From assembly GCA_036362985.1 (NCBI GenBank), contig JAYGXS010000003.1, positions 70,555,989-70,619,988 of the forward strand: DNA of 64,000 nucleotides, in the 5' to 3' direction. Below the pieces are notes generated by a model, which was given only the letters and a program-made list of their open reading frames with translations, did no database searches and was not told where the DNA came from. Shown here one piece after another: positions 9,641-19,610 of this stretch; the stretch's first letter is position 1, and the number at the start of each line of letters is the position of its first letter. The position numbers were made by a program, and so were the translations under genes. Source of the DNA: Ligula intestinalis. Its lineage: Eukaryota; Platyhelminthes; Cestoda; Diphyllobothriidea; Diphyllobothriidae.

Positions 9641-10405
9641 GAGAAGAAGAAGACGACTCCATCGCTGGGACAATATTTTTATTCGTCTGAAGTTTCGAGG
9701 TCCGGCGCGGATTCATCATCAGAGGCGTAACCAGATAGCAATAGCAGATACGGGTAGCGAGTGCACAGGAGTTTGCAGTATTTATAGGATACAGTAATGA
9801 CTGAAAACATATAAGGACAACTAACGATAATTGCCTTCTTGCACGTTAACAGTTTTTTGAACGGCATGCGGGCTCTGACCTGCTGACTTTTATTCGCGTG
9901 GTGGACTGGGACGTGATGATTGCTCGGCCATCTGGCCCTCCGATGTTTGCGTAGGATGACGCGGTGGCCTGTCCGTTCCCCAAGTGGTGACTTGCTTCGG
10001 TCAAATTGTGTATGAACACCGAACATGGATTGGGCAAATCGCTGCACTTGTTGATGGACCATGACTCAAGTAATTATCGGCTCACCCGATTTTCACCTCT
10101 TGCGGTATTTCGGCCTCATCAAATTTGAATGTTTGGCTGGGTCTTGTCGAATGAGCCGCCACTTGAGAATTGGTATCATTTCGCAGCACTGCGGCCGCGT
10201 AGTCGGCTGTCCGCGTCTTGAGAAGTCTGCCAGTTTCTCCGACATAGTTGCTTTGACCGCAACTGCATTAGATCCTGTAGACGACTCCAGGAGTTTCTTG
10301 CCGTGGCAGTGGGTCTTTCAGTGTCATTATCTGACGCCTTGTGGTTGCCTCCGGTCTGTGTGCGACTCCAGTGTACACTGTTTACCTTTAAACGTAGTAG
10401 TTTGA
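9641..10405 (-). mobile_element. Penelope-like element, lineage A, 5'-truncated copy
   Basis: The minus strand reads the end of a PLE polyprotein followed by its 3' terminal repeat. A GIY-YIG endonuclease signature (VVYRI, then CGQSNYVGETGR) lies at about 10290-10190, broken by an in-frame TAA at 10268-10270. A downstream tract shared with copies at 35860-36393 and 38531-39105 includes a CTATAAATA box. A hammerhead-like motif (9685-9726) and an AATAAA-type end close to GTCTTCTTC follow. GIY-YIG fused to reverse transcriptase is the hallmark of Penelope elements. The reverse transcriptase itself is not in this copy. Confidence 0.78.
9685..9726 (-). ncRNA. hammerhead-ribozyme-like motif (PLE lineage A)
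   Basis: Minus strand: GCCT, CTGATGA, a stem-II-like segment with UCC/GGA pairing, GAAAC, TTC, AGAC. Stem I can pair U-A, C-G and G-C around one mismatch, and the cleavage triplet position is UUC. This matches the order of a type I hammerhead with a minimal stem III. Activity is unknown. Confidence 0.5.
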
Positions 10406-10892
10406 ATGTCTATCCTGGGTATCCAGAGGGTTTCAAGTTCGGAGCGATTTAGTAAACAAAAAATTGACAGCACTTTTTTGGCAATAATCTCTTCGCTCAT
10501 TTTAGTTGAGTCACAGTATGGCAGACCCGCTGGTCTCCTGGCATGTTGTCTAATTCAATTTCTTTCCCCTCCTACAAGGCACACCAATAGTTAACTGAGA
10601 CCTTATTTCCGTTGTGCTTCCAAGAGAATTAAGCAGCTAACTAGGTCCCGTGGTATCTGGACGAGGGGGGCTGGGGTGGGGAATTTTGAAACTTCAGCTT
10701 TATGCAAGGGTAACGCGTTAATTTCCTTTTACGGTCATTAAAGCTTGGATGCGTCGGTACTCCCCCGTTGACAATTTTATGGTCAACTTACTTTAAAATT
10801 CTGAAGTCGTGTACCAAATTACTACGCGACATCAGACATTTTTGATGAAAATTGGGAATAGAAGTGAATATGCGAGTTCCAGGAACCAGTTC
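10406..10892. other. no gene recognised
   Basis: May hold decayed upstream PLE sequence next to the copy ending at 10405. No motif was recognised. Confidence 0.25.
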
Positions 10893-10929
10893 AGAAGAAG
10901 AAGATGCGACCACTAGAACAGGCGTTTTA

Positions 10930-10975
10930 TTTTCCTGACGTTTCGGATTCTGTCGGGAATCCTTAATCATAGGTA
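10930..10975 (-). ncRNA. degenerate hammerhead-like motif, lineage B left arm
   Basis: Minus strand has a perfect 6-bp stem II (GGATTC with GAATCC), then GAAACGTCAGG. The first core block reads ATGATTAA where CTGATGAT would be expected, so this copy is probably inactive. Confidence 0.4.
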
Positions 10976-11174
10976 ATGGTAGGACAGTCTGAGTCATGCG
11001 CAGATAGGGCTGAAACATGCACAGATTGCACGGTATTTAAATTTCATAGCGGTCATCCGGCTACAAGAGTGGCTAATTATAGTACGCACGCAGATGACCG
11101 CTACTAACGGTTAATACCATGCAATCTGTGCACGCTTCATCCCTATCTGCGCATTACTCAGACTATGCTGCCAT

Positions 11175-11216
11175 TACATATGCTTAAGGATTCCCGATGG
11201 AATCGGAAACGTCAGG
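11175..11216 (+). ncRNA. degenerate hammerhead-like motif, lineage B right arm
   Basis: Plus-strand partner of the left-arm motif: GGATTC, six-base loop, GAATCG, GAAACGTCAGG. The first core block is eroded. Confidence 0.35.
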
Positions 11217-11255
11217 AAAATAAAATTCTTGTTCCAGTGATCGCATCTTCTTCTA

Positions 11256-11971
11256 AAAAGTGTAAAGTGCGTATTATTTAAAACTGGTCTTTGTTGCATT
11301 TAGTCCGGCCAACGGATGTGTTTTGCTTCATGAGGAAATTCAAACAAACCAGCTCGTAAGATCTTCGCTAGCGGGGATGGGCCCTGACTCGACGCAACGC
11401 GTCAGATGCAACACAATAACGAAATTTCTGTAGTTCTATTGGCCCAGGCACCCATATCAACCTTGAGTCTACGCCCATAAAGGCTCGAGTAGACTGACTT
11501 ACTCTAAGCTAGCGACTAATTTCTGAGGAAATTAAACATTCGGCAAACATATTTTTCAGTAATTAATTATAGGGTCTGCACAATAGTGAAATTATGGGAG
11601 GTGGACAGAACTTATAAATGCCTTACGGTGAAAAGTTTCTGCTCTCATACTGCCCACATGACGAGGTCGGCATTTCGAGGCCACTGGGAATGGGAGAATT
11701 AGGGTAGGCTGTGAACAATGTTCATGGGTCGAGTTCGCCGAATTTACTTCTCACGTTTAACGTGGGAATATTCGCAGAGGTTAGAATTCAAAGCTGGCAC
11801 TGGGGTGTGGATAGGGGTTGTCGGAGGCAAGAGTAATCGTCCACTACAGAAGGTTTCCCAAGTTAAAAGTCAGGTAAGACCAATTAGGTTTGACAGTATA
11901 CTGTAGGAAACGAGCTAACAAAGGGATCAGCAGAAACAAATCCTTTGATGTGTGTGTGCTCTGTGCCTCTA
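11256..11971. other. no gene recognised
   Basis: Non-coding by eye. No match to the other repeats in this window was seen. Confidence 0.25.
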
Positions 11972-12365
11972 TCGCAGGGGGTTAAGTGTGGTTAACCCAG
12001 CAACTGCGATCTTCAGACCATGGTTACCTAGTGCAGCGAGAAGTCGATGAAGGCCAGAGTAGTAGGAAGAGTTTATTGTGTGCACAAAGGAAAGAAGAAT
12101 AGATGGAAGAAGTTTGACTTGGGAGAACTCAACCATCCAGAAGATTGACCGGGTCCCAAGTGCCAGTTTTGAGAGCAGTCAGGCCAGTAGACAGAGAGGA
12201 AGAGCGTTCATTGGCTAGGTCGGCCTGTGATTGGTTGGACACCATGCGGGTGTACAGCGTGTGGGTGGTCCATGTCTCGCGGCAGGAGGTCTGACGACCG
12301 CAACGACCTTGAGGTCTAGACAGATTGAGGTCACGACAGGAAGGGCAGGCATCGTGCGGGCAACG
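11972..12365 (-). repeat. short interspersed repeat family M, copy 1
   Basis: Best read on the minus strand. The terminal stem-loop tract is at the left (about 11972-12020) with GATCGCAG pairing to CTGCGAT around TTAACC/GGTTAA. The body matches copies at 15525-15920 and 25985-26485 (shared stretches near 'cctcaatctgtctagacctcaagg'). No RNA polymerase III boxes or protein frame were recognised, so class is unresolved. Confidence 0.7.
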
Positions 12366-12459
12366 ACCAACTACACCTCTGCGCAGGCTTGCGGGATCCG
12401 GTGACGCCCTCCATTCAATAAGGAAATGGTTCTCTTCGGTTGGCTCGAGTTCTCACGAT

Positions 12460-12640
12460 AGTAGCTTGATCTGGAGACGGGTGTAGGCGACCGGTGCATG
12501 GGCACTCGTCGGTGGCGGTGAGTCTTGACACATGCTGGCCTGCGCGGAGTGAGTCATATGCAGCATGCAGCTAGTCGGCCAATGCCGCGGGCGGCAGCGC
12601 AAAGCCTGACAGCAAAGAAAACGTGTCACCGAAGGGACTG
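12460..12640 (+). repeat. repeat block shared with 62640-62780
   Basis: A tract with 'ggtgcatg', 'ggcggtgag' and 'gagtgagtc' recurs in the same orientation at about 62690-62770. It may be another body segment of family M. Confidence 0.4.
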
Positions 12641-12869
12641 ATTTCAGGACCGTCATAGGGGCGGGGGGGGGCTGGGTTACTCAATTATAGGCCGAGCCCC
12701 CTGCAGCTGTGTTATGCAGCGACAGAACATCTGCGAAAGGCACGTGTCCCGGCTTTTGGATAGTGCCTATGCTGTCAAGGTGGTGTATTAGGCAATTGCC
12801 ATATAGAACATAAATCCCCAGCAACCACCTTAGCTTACTTAATTGTACTTGTTACGGCTGTGATCATGT

Positions 12870-13470
12870 CTGATCTAGCTGGCCTCGATGATGTCACCGA
12901 CGATACCTCTCCATGCGTGATGATTGGTGGCAGCAGATCTTGAGAGCTCTACCCACTCTTTTCTCCAGCGCCGGAGACCGAATACTGAAGGTCCAAGAAC
13001 CACTTTCATGTCCTGACGGACTGAGTCGAGCCAGGTTTTGAATTGACGCCCTTTTTGGACGTTCCCATTTAGGTAACGGTTTCAAGCGGAGGGCAGTAGC
13101 ACTGAGCTACTGAGGTTGACGACGAAGAACGTGTCCAAACCACCTCAGTCGTTGTTCCTGAATAGAGTGGGATATCCTTGTGATTTTGTCGCTGCAAGTG
13201 CGGACTGCCTCGTGTGAGACGAAGTCGGTGTATTTCACTCGAAGGATACTCCTCAAGCTGTAGTGGTAAGACTTCCAGCTTCTGTTTACCTTCCACGCCC
13301 ATAGCCCAACATTCGCATGCGTATAGAAGAACGGACCGTACACATGTACGGTGCACGCGGATCTTTGTGGCGATAGAAATATCGCATTGGATCCGTAAGC
13401 GCTTCGAAGGCTGGAGAAAACTCCTCGTGCTGCGTTAATTCGGAAGAGAATGCCGTCTTCTGTGCTTGCT
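12870..13470 (-). pseudogene. RTE-like LINE reverse transcriptase, C-terminal remnant
   Basis: Minus-strand frames together give the end of a non-LTR reverse transcriptase: an N-terminal 'INAARGVFSSLRSA' stretch, a Leu-Leu-Tyr-Ala-Cys-Glu-Cys-Trp motif, 'ILRVKYTDFVSHE' and 'RLRWFGHVLRR'. The last part lies in another frame (12894-13085). At least two frameshifts break it, and the catalytic YxDD box lies upstream and is absent. The RTE-like label rests on the RWFGHVLRR-type ending. Confidence 0.75.
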
Positions 13471-14146
13471 TGAAAGTATGATGTGCTGTGGCAAGATTTA
13501 AAGCAGCTGTCTATTATCAAGCAGGCTGTCAGACTGTTGTTCTAAAAATGAACTATATTTTTTTGTTTTGGGTGCACCAAAGTACAAGTTAAAAAAACCC
13601 GCTAGCGCCTCGGGCGTTATATCGAGGACAAGTTGCTATCTCGACATCAGAATGATTACCCAAATCACAAGTCTGAGAAGACTGAATAAATTCGCACAAC
13701 TTTACTGCTCAAGAAGATTGACAGTAGCTGCTGCAAGCACCGCATACAGAAATCAGTCGAGTCGGTGTGAAAGTGTCTATGCGCGCAGGCCTAGCAAAGT
13801 TTCCAGCCATCAGCCAATAAGGAAAGGGTGTAGCTGTTGGCGTCAAAGCTCTTGAAAAATCGATTAACTGCAGACGAAGGTGTGTCGAAAACGGGGGGTG
13901 CACAAGTACACGAGCGCACAGAGGTAAGAGGATGTGTCAGCACTGGGCGCGCGGACAGACAAAAGTTTTGGCGGATGAGAAGGAGGTGAATACGCGCAGC
14001 ACTACCGAATTCTTGCTGACACAGTAACACCCATTGGAATCTGAGTGTCTTCTGCCTGACTCTTCAGCCCACCTGGTTTGTCGTCTATCTGCGAGGATTT
14101 GAATGTATATCGCAGTCGCTTTAATTAATTAGGGAAGGCTCTCGAT
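13471..14146. other. no gene recognised
   Basis: Short frames only; nothing familiar. Confidence 0.25.
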
Positions 14147-14450
14147 GCTGCGACCTTCAGGCCCGGTTCTGTAGGGGAAGAGAAGTGAGATGCCAGGGGG
14201 AAGAAATGGTTTATTCTGTGCGGAAGTAGTGAAGAAAAGGTGGGAGGGGATTGACTGTCGGAGGAGCGCACGTATTGCCGCGTCCGAAGTGTGTGAGCGC
14301 GGGAGTCTTCATAAGCGCCCCCAGCGAGGTCGTGTGCGAGTCAGCCTCAGGCAGGTGATTGGCCAAACGGGATTGGCGTTGGCCTACACGTGAGCGCGTG
14401 CTACTAGTTGCGAGGAACGAAGGGTTGAGCATTGGACGTGGCCTTCGGCC
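14147..14450 (-). repeat. family M, copy 2
   Basis: Starts with the 'gcgaccttcaggcccggttc' end and continues with the 'gaagagaagtgag' and 'tttattctgtgcgg' stretches typical of the family. The outer half of the hairpin is lost. Confidence 0.6.
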
Positions 14451-14499
14451 ACTTAATGCACATAGTTAGTGTGGAGCGTGTATGGTCTGACGTCCGCCC

Positions 14500-14576
14500 T
14501 GCAATACGATTCTGTTGGTACGGGTCTGAATATGTCTCTGATGATGAATCCGCGACGGATCGGTGGCATACGAAGT
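14500..14576 (+). repeat. PLE lineage A fragment with start of hammerhead core
   Basis: Contains GTCT, CTGATGATGAATCCGCG (14534-14554) as in lineage A copies, then diverges. It ends in atacgaagt (14568-14576), which recurs at 15167-15175 just before the missing second half of the motif. Confidence 0.5.
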
Positions 14577-14857
14577 AGTCCGGCTGGATAATAGATGATA
14601 GAACGTATCCTTATAGCTTTAAACTAGTAAATATGATAAGGTGAAGAAGGCCAGCGTTTAAGGAATATTTTAATTAAGTGTAGAAGGAGTACACTATGAG
14701 GGATGGGTAGGTGACTTCCAGACAAGTGCAGTCCAGCCAAGAGTGGGCCGGAATCAGAGTCGCATTCCGGCGGGTGTAGTCGACGGGTCCGGATGTCTAA
14801 AACCAGCCATGAGGTTCCCGGTTCCGGGAGTGTCTTTCCATAAGCAATCCTCGCAAT

Positions 14858-15017
14858 AAGGTCCTTTATCCTTTATCCTTTACCCCCTTATCTGCGCATG
14901 TCTCAGACCTGTTTACGATTACCTATGACTAAGGATTCCCGACAGAATCCGAAACGTCAGGCAAATAAAAAAATCTTGTTCCAGTGATCGCATCTTCGTC
15001 TTCTGAAGGTCCTTTAT
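14858..15017 (+). mobile_element. short PLE lineage B insertion with 12-bp target duplication
   Basis: The word aaggtcctttat occurs at 14858-14869 and 15006-15017. Between them is a 5'-truncated lineage B end: an eroded core, stem GGATTC/GAATCC, GAAACGTCAGG, AATAAA and the CTTCGTCTTC terminus. The left junction carries extra cctttat units, as if synthesis stuttered there. Confidence 0.65.
14928..14962 (+). ncRNA. hammerhead-like motif, lineage B solo copy
   Basis: Perfect 6-bp stem II (GGATTC/GAATCC), then GAAAC, GTC, AGGC. The 5' core reads ATGACTAA instead of CTGATGAT, so catalysis is doubtful. Confidence 0.4.
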
Positions 15018-15166
15018 GGACCGGCCTTGAAACGTATTTGGCAAGTTAAGACAGACAGAGGGTGACCTTGACTGTAGGTTTGCCACCCTCAAATGCGCGT
15101 GCTGTTGGATGCGAGAGCCAAAAACGTGGCCTACACCAGCCGCGTGCGAGGAAAGTATGACTTAGA

Positions 15167-15245
15167 ATACGAAGTCACTACAGAGCTCGAAACGTCAGGC
15201 AAATAAAAGTATTGTCCAAGTAACTGTGTCATCTTCTTCACGATT
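15167..15245 (+). repeat. PLE lineage A 3' end fragment
   Basis: Begins atacgaagt, then CGAAACGTCAGGC, AATAAA and a CATCTTCTTC terminus. It looks like the second half of the element whose first half ends at 14576. Confidence 0.5.
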
Positions 15246-15524
15246 CTGTTGTTGTCGTTGCCTTCTGTCCCCTGGAAAGAACGAAGACATGTCGGTACAG
15301 TGACTGCAACTACATGGGAAGGAGGGGAAGTTGGGTAAAGGTGACGTGTATGGTGCCTAAACAGTACACAGGAACAGGAAAGTCCGGCCCACTTATAATA
15401 GGTCATCTTACGATGAAATTCAGGGAGGGTAAACATTCCTGTCTTAAAATTAATACTAGGATGAAATTCAAGTGCAACTTTAACCTGCACCCTGACCTTA
15501 CCTTAAGCCTGTAGTGGTCATTGC

Positions 15525-15920
15525 CTGCCCGATGCCTGGCCTTCATATCGTGACCTCAATCCGTCTAGACCTCAAGGTCGTGGCGGCCGCCAGACTTACT
15601 GGCGCGCGTGACGGGGACCGCCCACTTCGATGTCCACCCACACACTGTCCAATCAATCACAGGCTGACCTAGCCAATGAACACACTATCCCTCTGTCTAC
15701 TGGCCTGACTGCTCTCAAACTGGAACTTGGACCGTGGCTGGCTCTCCTACTGGTCGTAAGCTCTCCAAGTCAAATCACTGTTCATCTATTCTCCTTTCCT
15801 CTGTGTACACAATATACTCTTCCTAACACTCCGGTCTTTCGAAGACTGCTTCTCTACTAAGTAACCATGGTCTGAAGATAGCAGTTGTTGGGTTTAACTC
15901 ACTTAACCCCCTGCGATCTT
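15525..15920 (+). repeat. family M, copy 3
   Basis: One of the best-preserved copies. The body matches copies 1 and 7. The right end shows GTACACAATATACTCTTCC, then a stem-loop (about 15875-15917) in which GGGTTTAA pairs with TTAACCCC inside a GATAGCAG/CTGCGATC outer stem. Confidence 0.75.
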
Positions 15921-16004
15921 GGTGACATTCCGACGTGATCGGTCTACAGTTAGCACGACCCCAAAACCAAATCGTGAACATAATTCTGAACCTAACACCC
16001 ATTT

Positions 16005-16570
16005 TAATCTCAACCCTAACCCTTAACTTAACCCTCACAGTAATCTTAAAATTAATGACTCTAGCATTTGACGCAAAGCCACACGCGTATATGTTAAGTG
16101 TCGCCCGTTCCGCTGATCAGTTCAGGCGACCCTAAAGTTATCCTTAAGAAAAACTGGAAGAAAGTTGTTCCCCGATTGCACGAAGGATCCATCGGCGACA
16201 CGACAAGTGAATTTGAAGCCAATTAAAGTGGAAGGAACCATACCGGGCTGCCAGAAGTTTAAGTCGAGGCAAGACGTGAACTGAAAGGTAAGCTCATGAG
16301 GACAGGTGTGTTTAAAGCAGAGGATCCCGCATGTTTAAAAGGTCTCAGCTGCCTCTAAAACGACGAGATAATTATGTATCCATCTGCCTCCAAGAGACGC
16401 CCGACGGGCGCACTTTCCATAATCACTTGCAGTATGCGAGCCGACCGCCATTTGTTCCATTTCGTCCATCCTACGCTGACAAAAGTACTGTTGTGTGGGC
16501 GGGCTGTGTGGTTTATCACTTCTTAAATTTAAAAAATATGTGACAGTACGTGTTCGGCGTCACTGCGTTG
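16005..16570 (+). repeat. direct repeat unit R2, copy 1
   Basis: Matches 17455-17995 in the same orientation over about 550 bp. It begins with a telomere-like stretch (aaccctaacccttaac) and continues through 'ggcgacacg' and 'gccaattaa' to 'gtcactgcgttga'. No coding frame; nature unknown. Confidence 0.7.
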
Positions 16571-17454
16571 ACGGTAACCTTACTCTTAACCCTAGCCCAA
16601 ACTTACGCTTACAATTAGCAAAGCCGAAAACCAAATCGTTAACATAATCCCGAATCCAAGACCAAATGTTATCTCTAGCTGAACGAGTTTGAAATTCTTC
16701 ATGGCCCTCCTCCAGCGAAAATTCTGTCCGACCTTCCTAGGATTGTTCCCCTCTTACGAAAGTTAGCTTCCTTCCTCTTGGCCACTAGTCCGTGAATCAC
16801 TTCCACCAAGAATGCTGCCACCCTCCCCTATTGACCCCGTTGAGTCGAATGCACACTGGTACCGAAACTATCCCCGGCCTTCGTTTGGCTCATTTGCTTT
16901 TAATCACTTTTCTCATAATACTGCCGGACCACCCAACCCCGCTGCCTCAAGAGACAATTCTTTCGACTTGTCAAGATGAAGATTCGTGAAATGGCTTTGT
17001 GTCGGAGAGCCAGTTGTCCGTTCCCTCCGCTTCTTGACCCAGTCAACCGCGGCTGCTGCCGGAACCACTCGAAACCCCCCTTTTTGCTGAGACAATTATG
17101 GGCCTCTGTACACGAAAACCCCTCTTTCCGCGCACTGTTTCAGACCCATCGGATGCCACATGAACAGTCTTTTGAAGTCAAATAAAAGCAGCTGTCACTC
17201 GCTCGCTCCCACTGAAACCCGCTTGCTCTACCAAGACTTGTTTCACCCTGCGTGGCGATGTTGAACGTGCGCTGTTTCCTTGTCTAGAGTCAGGCTATTT
17301 GGCCGACTCCCGTTGCTTTTGTCTGTGAGTATCCACTGTTGAGGATTGTGCATTGTTTGTTTACTAGTAAGGTACTATCAGTATCATTGGGATTGAAGGT
17401 AGGCGTTATTGCTAGATACAGAGTCAGAGAAATCGAGGAACAAAAACGTCCCCT
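16571..17454. other. spacer between R2 repeats
   Basis: The first 100 bp resemble 15940-16050 ('aaaaccaaatcgt', 'aacataat'), so the repeat unit may start earlier than annotated. The rest is unrecognised. Confidence 0.3.
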
Positions 17455-17995
17455 CTCACCTCAACCCTAACCCTTAACTTAGCCCTCACAATAATCTTAA
17501 GCTAATATTTTTGGCATTTAGTGCATGATGGGTGTTTTCCTTTCCCCTGATCTGCTTAGGCAGCCCTACGCGTAATGCTTCCGGAAAATTGTAAGAAAGT
17601 TGTTTCTCCCGATTGCATGAATGATTAATCGGCGACACGGCGTTTGAATTTGAAGCCAATTAACGTGGAAAGAACCATACCGGGCTGTCAGATGTTTCAG
17701 CCAAAGCAAGACGTGAACTGAAGGGTTAGCTCCTGAGGGCAGGTGTGGTTGAAGCAGAGAATCCTCCGTGTTTGACAGGGCCCAGCTGCGCTTGACACGT
17801 CGAGATACTAATGTGTCCGTCCGACTACAGGCCCAGTTTCCATAATCCCTGGCAGTAAATGAGCCGACCACCATCTGTTCTGTTTCGTCCACCCTACGCC
17901 GACAAAAGTACTAATATGTAGTCAGTATGCATGGTTTACCGCTTCTAAAATTAGAAAAGGTGTGGCAATACGTGGTCGGTGTCACTGCGTTGATT
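17455..17995 (+). repeat. direct repeat unit R2, copy 2
   Basis: Second copy of the 16005-16570 unit, with the same telomere-like start and many point differences, so the duplication is not recent. Confidence 0.7.
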
Positions 17996-18254
17996 AATCG
18001 GACCTTCGCCTGCAAAACCTTGAGCGCCCACGTTATCTTGTCCGTTGTGTCGCAGCCGCGAGAGGTCGAAGTCTGCACCGTTTCCTGAATGGCTGCAGGC
18101 AAAAAATGACCTGTCCTGACTTCCTGTAATTTCGCAGGTGCAAGCACAAGCACACACACAAGAGAACGTTTTCCGCCTTCTATTCAATTACCTAGACCTC
18201 GCATATTTTCATCCATTGAGAATTTATGTGTATATATTTCAGTTGATCCAATCG

Positions 18255-18395
18255 TTAAAAACTCGCGGCTTCGGTGGGAGTCGAACCCACACTACAGGGA
18301 AGATTTTTGCGCAACCGACGCTCCACCATTGAGTTAGGAGGTTCACCTTGAGCCATGAGGTAAATCACACTTGGGTTGATTTTCTTGCCTAAATC
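18255..18395 (-). repeat. tRNA-derived SINE head, minus copy
   Basis: The minus strand reads a box A-like TAACTCAATGG and a perfect box B GGTTCGACTCC (complement of 18277-18287) within a tRNA-sized segment. It matches the plus-strand copy at 18569-18730 at DNA and spurious-frame level. The cloverleaf is imperfect and the anticodon is unclear, so it is a SINE head rather than a tRNA gene. A plus-oriented scrap of the SINE body (18397-18424) lies beside it. Confidence 0.65.
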
Positions 18396-18568
18396 GGCTG
18401 CGAGCTTTTCGCAAATGGGTCGACTGAAATTATTAAAAGCTGCCAAACCTTTAATAATTATTGTTAGACTAGTTTCCTATCCGGTGGACTCTAGATGATT
18501 ACTTAGAAAATCCTGCCTGGTAGTCAGCCTACTGCATCCGTACTGGTAGATTCCATACGAGCGGTAGA

Positions 18569-18840
18569 ATGGGCAAGCAAATGAACCCAAGTCTGATTAG
18601 ATTCACGGCTAGCGGTGAGCCTTCTAACTCAACGGTAGAGCTTTGGCAGCGCAAAAGCCTTCCCTGTTGTGTGGGTTCGACTTCCATCGAGGCTGCGAGT
18701 TTTTCACAATTGGGTCAACCGAGTGATTATCTCGGGTTATCCACCCCCGGGATTGTTTATGAGTGTCTGATGATGGCTAAAAAGCCAGAAATTGCCATTC
18801 CGGTCCCCCTAGTCTTTGTCGTTTCCACTCTATATATACG
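18569..18840 (+). repeat. tRNA-derived SINE, plus copy with tail
   Basis: Box A-like TAACTCAACGG (18625-18635) and box B-like GGTTCGACTTCC (about 18674-18685) are spaced as in tRNA genes. The segment continues into a tail (18750-18840) that also occurs at 5775-5900 on the other strand. Confidence 0.65.
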
Positions 18841-18849
18841 TGGAGCTTT

Positions 18850-19610
18850 TTCGTGCATTATCAAAAGGTGCAATCTAATACTTCATCTATACCTACTTTA
18901 ATTGGTGATCTCATCCAGTGATATTATAGTGGTTACTTGGAATCGATCATTAAAATAATCATTCGGACTATTTTACCATAGAAATTTGCATTTTTTGTTT
19001 TTTTGTAAGGGAAAACAATTTAACAACTTGCTGTCATCTCAAACAAAACACCCGTTCAGAGTAATAATCAAAAACAGGGGAGCATAATTTTATTTAATCC
19101 GGAAAAGATGTATATTCAGGCTGTAGCGACCCCCTTTCTTAGTCATGCTTTCTTCGCGACCTGTTCGATGCAAGTCCAATGTCCTGTTATTAGTTCTGCA
19201 AAAATACAGTCGCTATGTAGACAATAACAGGTTCGCTTGGGTGTAAAGAAAATAGCTTTCGTAATTAACTCGGACAGTCATCAAATATCATCGACATAAC
19301 TCGGTTATTAAAGCTTAGAAACGGTTTTACGGCAGGCCCTTCTTGTTTGCTTCATATTATGGCTTACCCGAGGCTGCGCATAAATCTTGACTAAACCTTG
19401 AAAGGATGCGGCTTAACGGCTCCTGTACAGTTAAGTTTTGGCCCACACAAATAGCAAGTGGTTGCCAACGCCTTCTAGAAACGAAATTCGTACAAGGGAC
19501 CTTGCTGTCATCTGGAGTTCCTTAGGCATTAATTACAGTCGATTCTTTATCTGATGAAACGTCACCCGGAATTCTGAAATGTGTTTTCGATTCCAACATA
19601 TTCATTACGA
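18850..19610. other. no gene recognised
   Basis: AT-rich. A 35-bp tract starting tgtagcgacccc (19128) recurs at 20751; otherwise empty. Confidence 0.25.

Larger units (their letters stand above)
10893..11255. repeat. inverted PLE terminal-repeat pair, lineage B
   Basis: Arms of about 165 bp (10893-11058 and 11092-11255) face each other around a centre of about 35 bp. Each outer end reads (minus on the left, plus on the right) GGATTC-loop-GAATC(C/G), GAAAC, GTCAGG, AATAAA, then a tract with GATCGCATCTTCTTC. Only terminal-repeat sequence is present, with no protein frame. Confidence 0.7.

Noticed and set aside
18255..18350. functional tRNA gene
   Set aside because: Boxes A and B are good, but the anticodon arm does not fold cleanly and the sequence is repeated with SINE-like flanks.
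19555..19575. CTGATGAAACGTC as a hammerhead
   Set aside because: The two core blocks are fused with no room for stem II.
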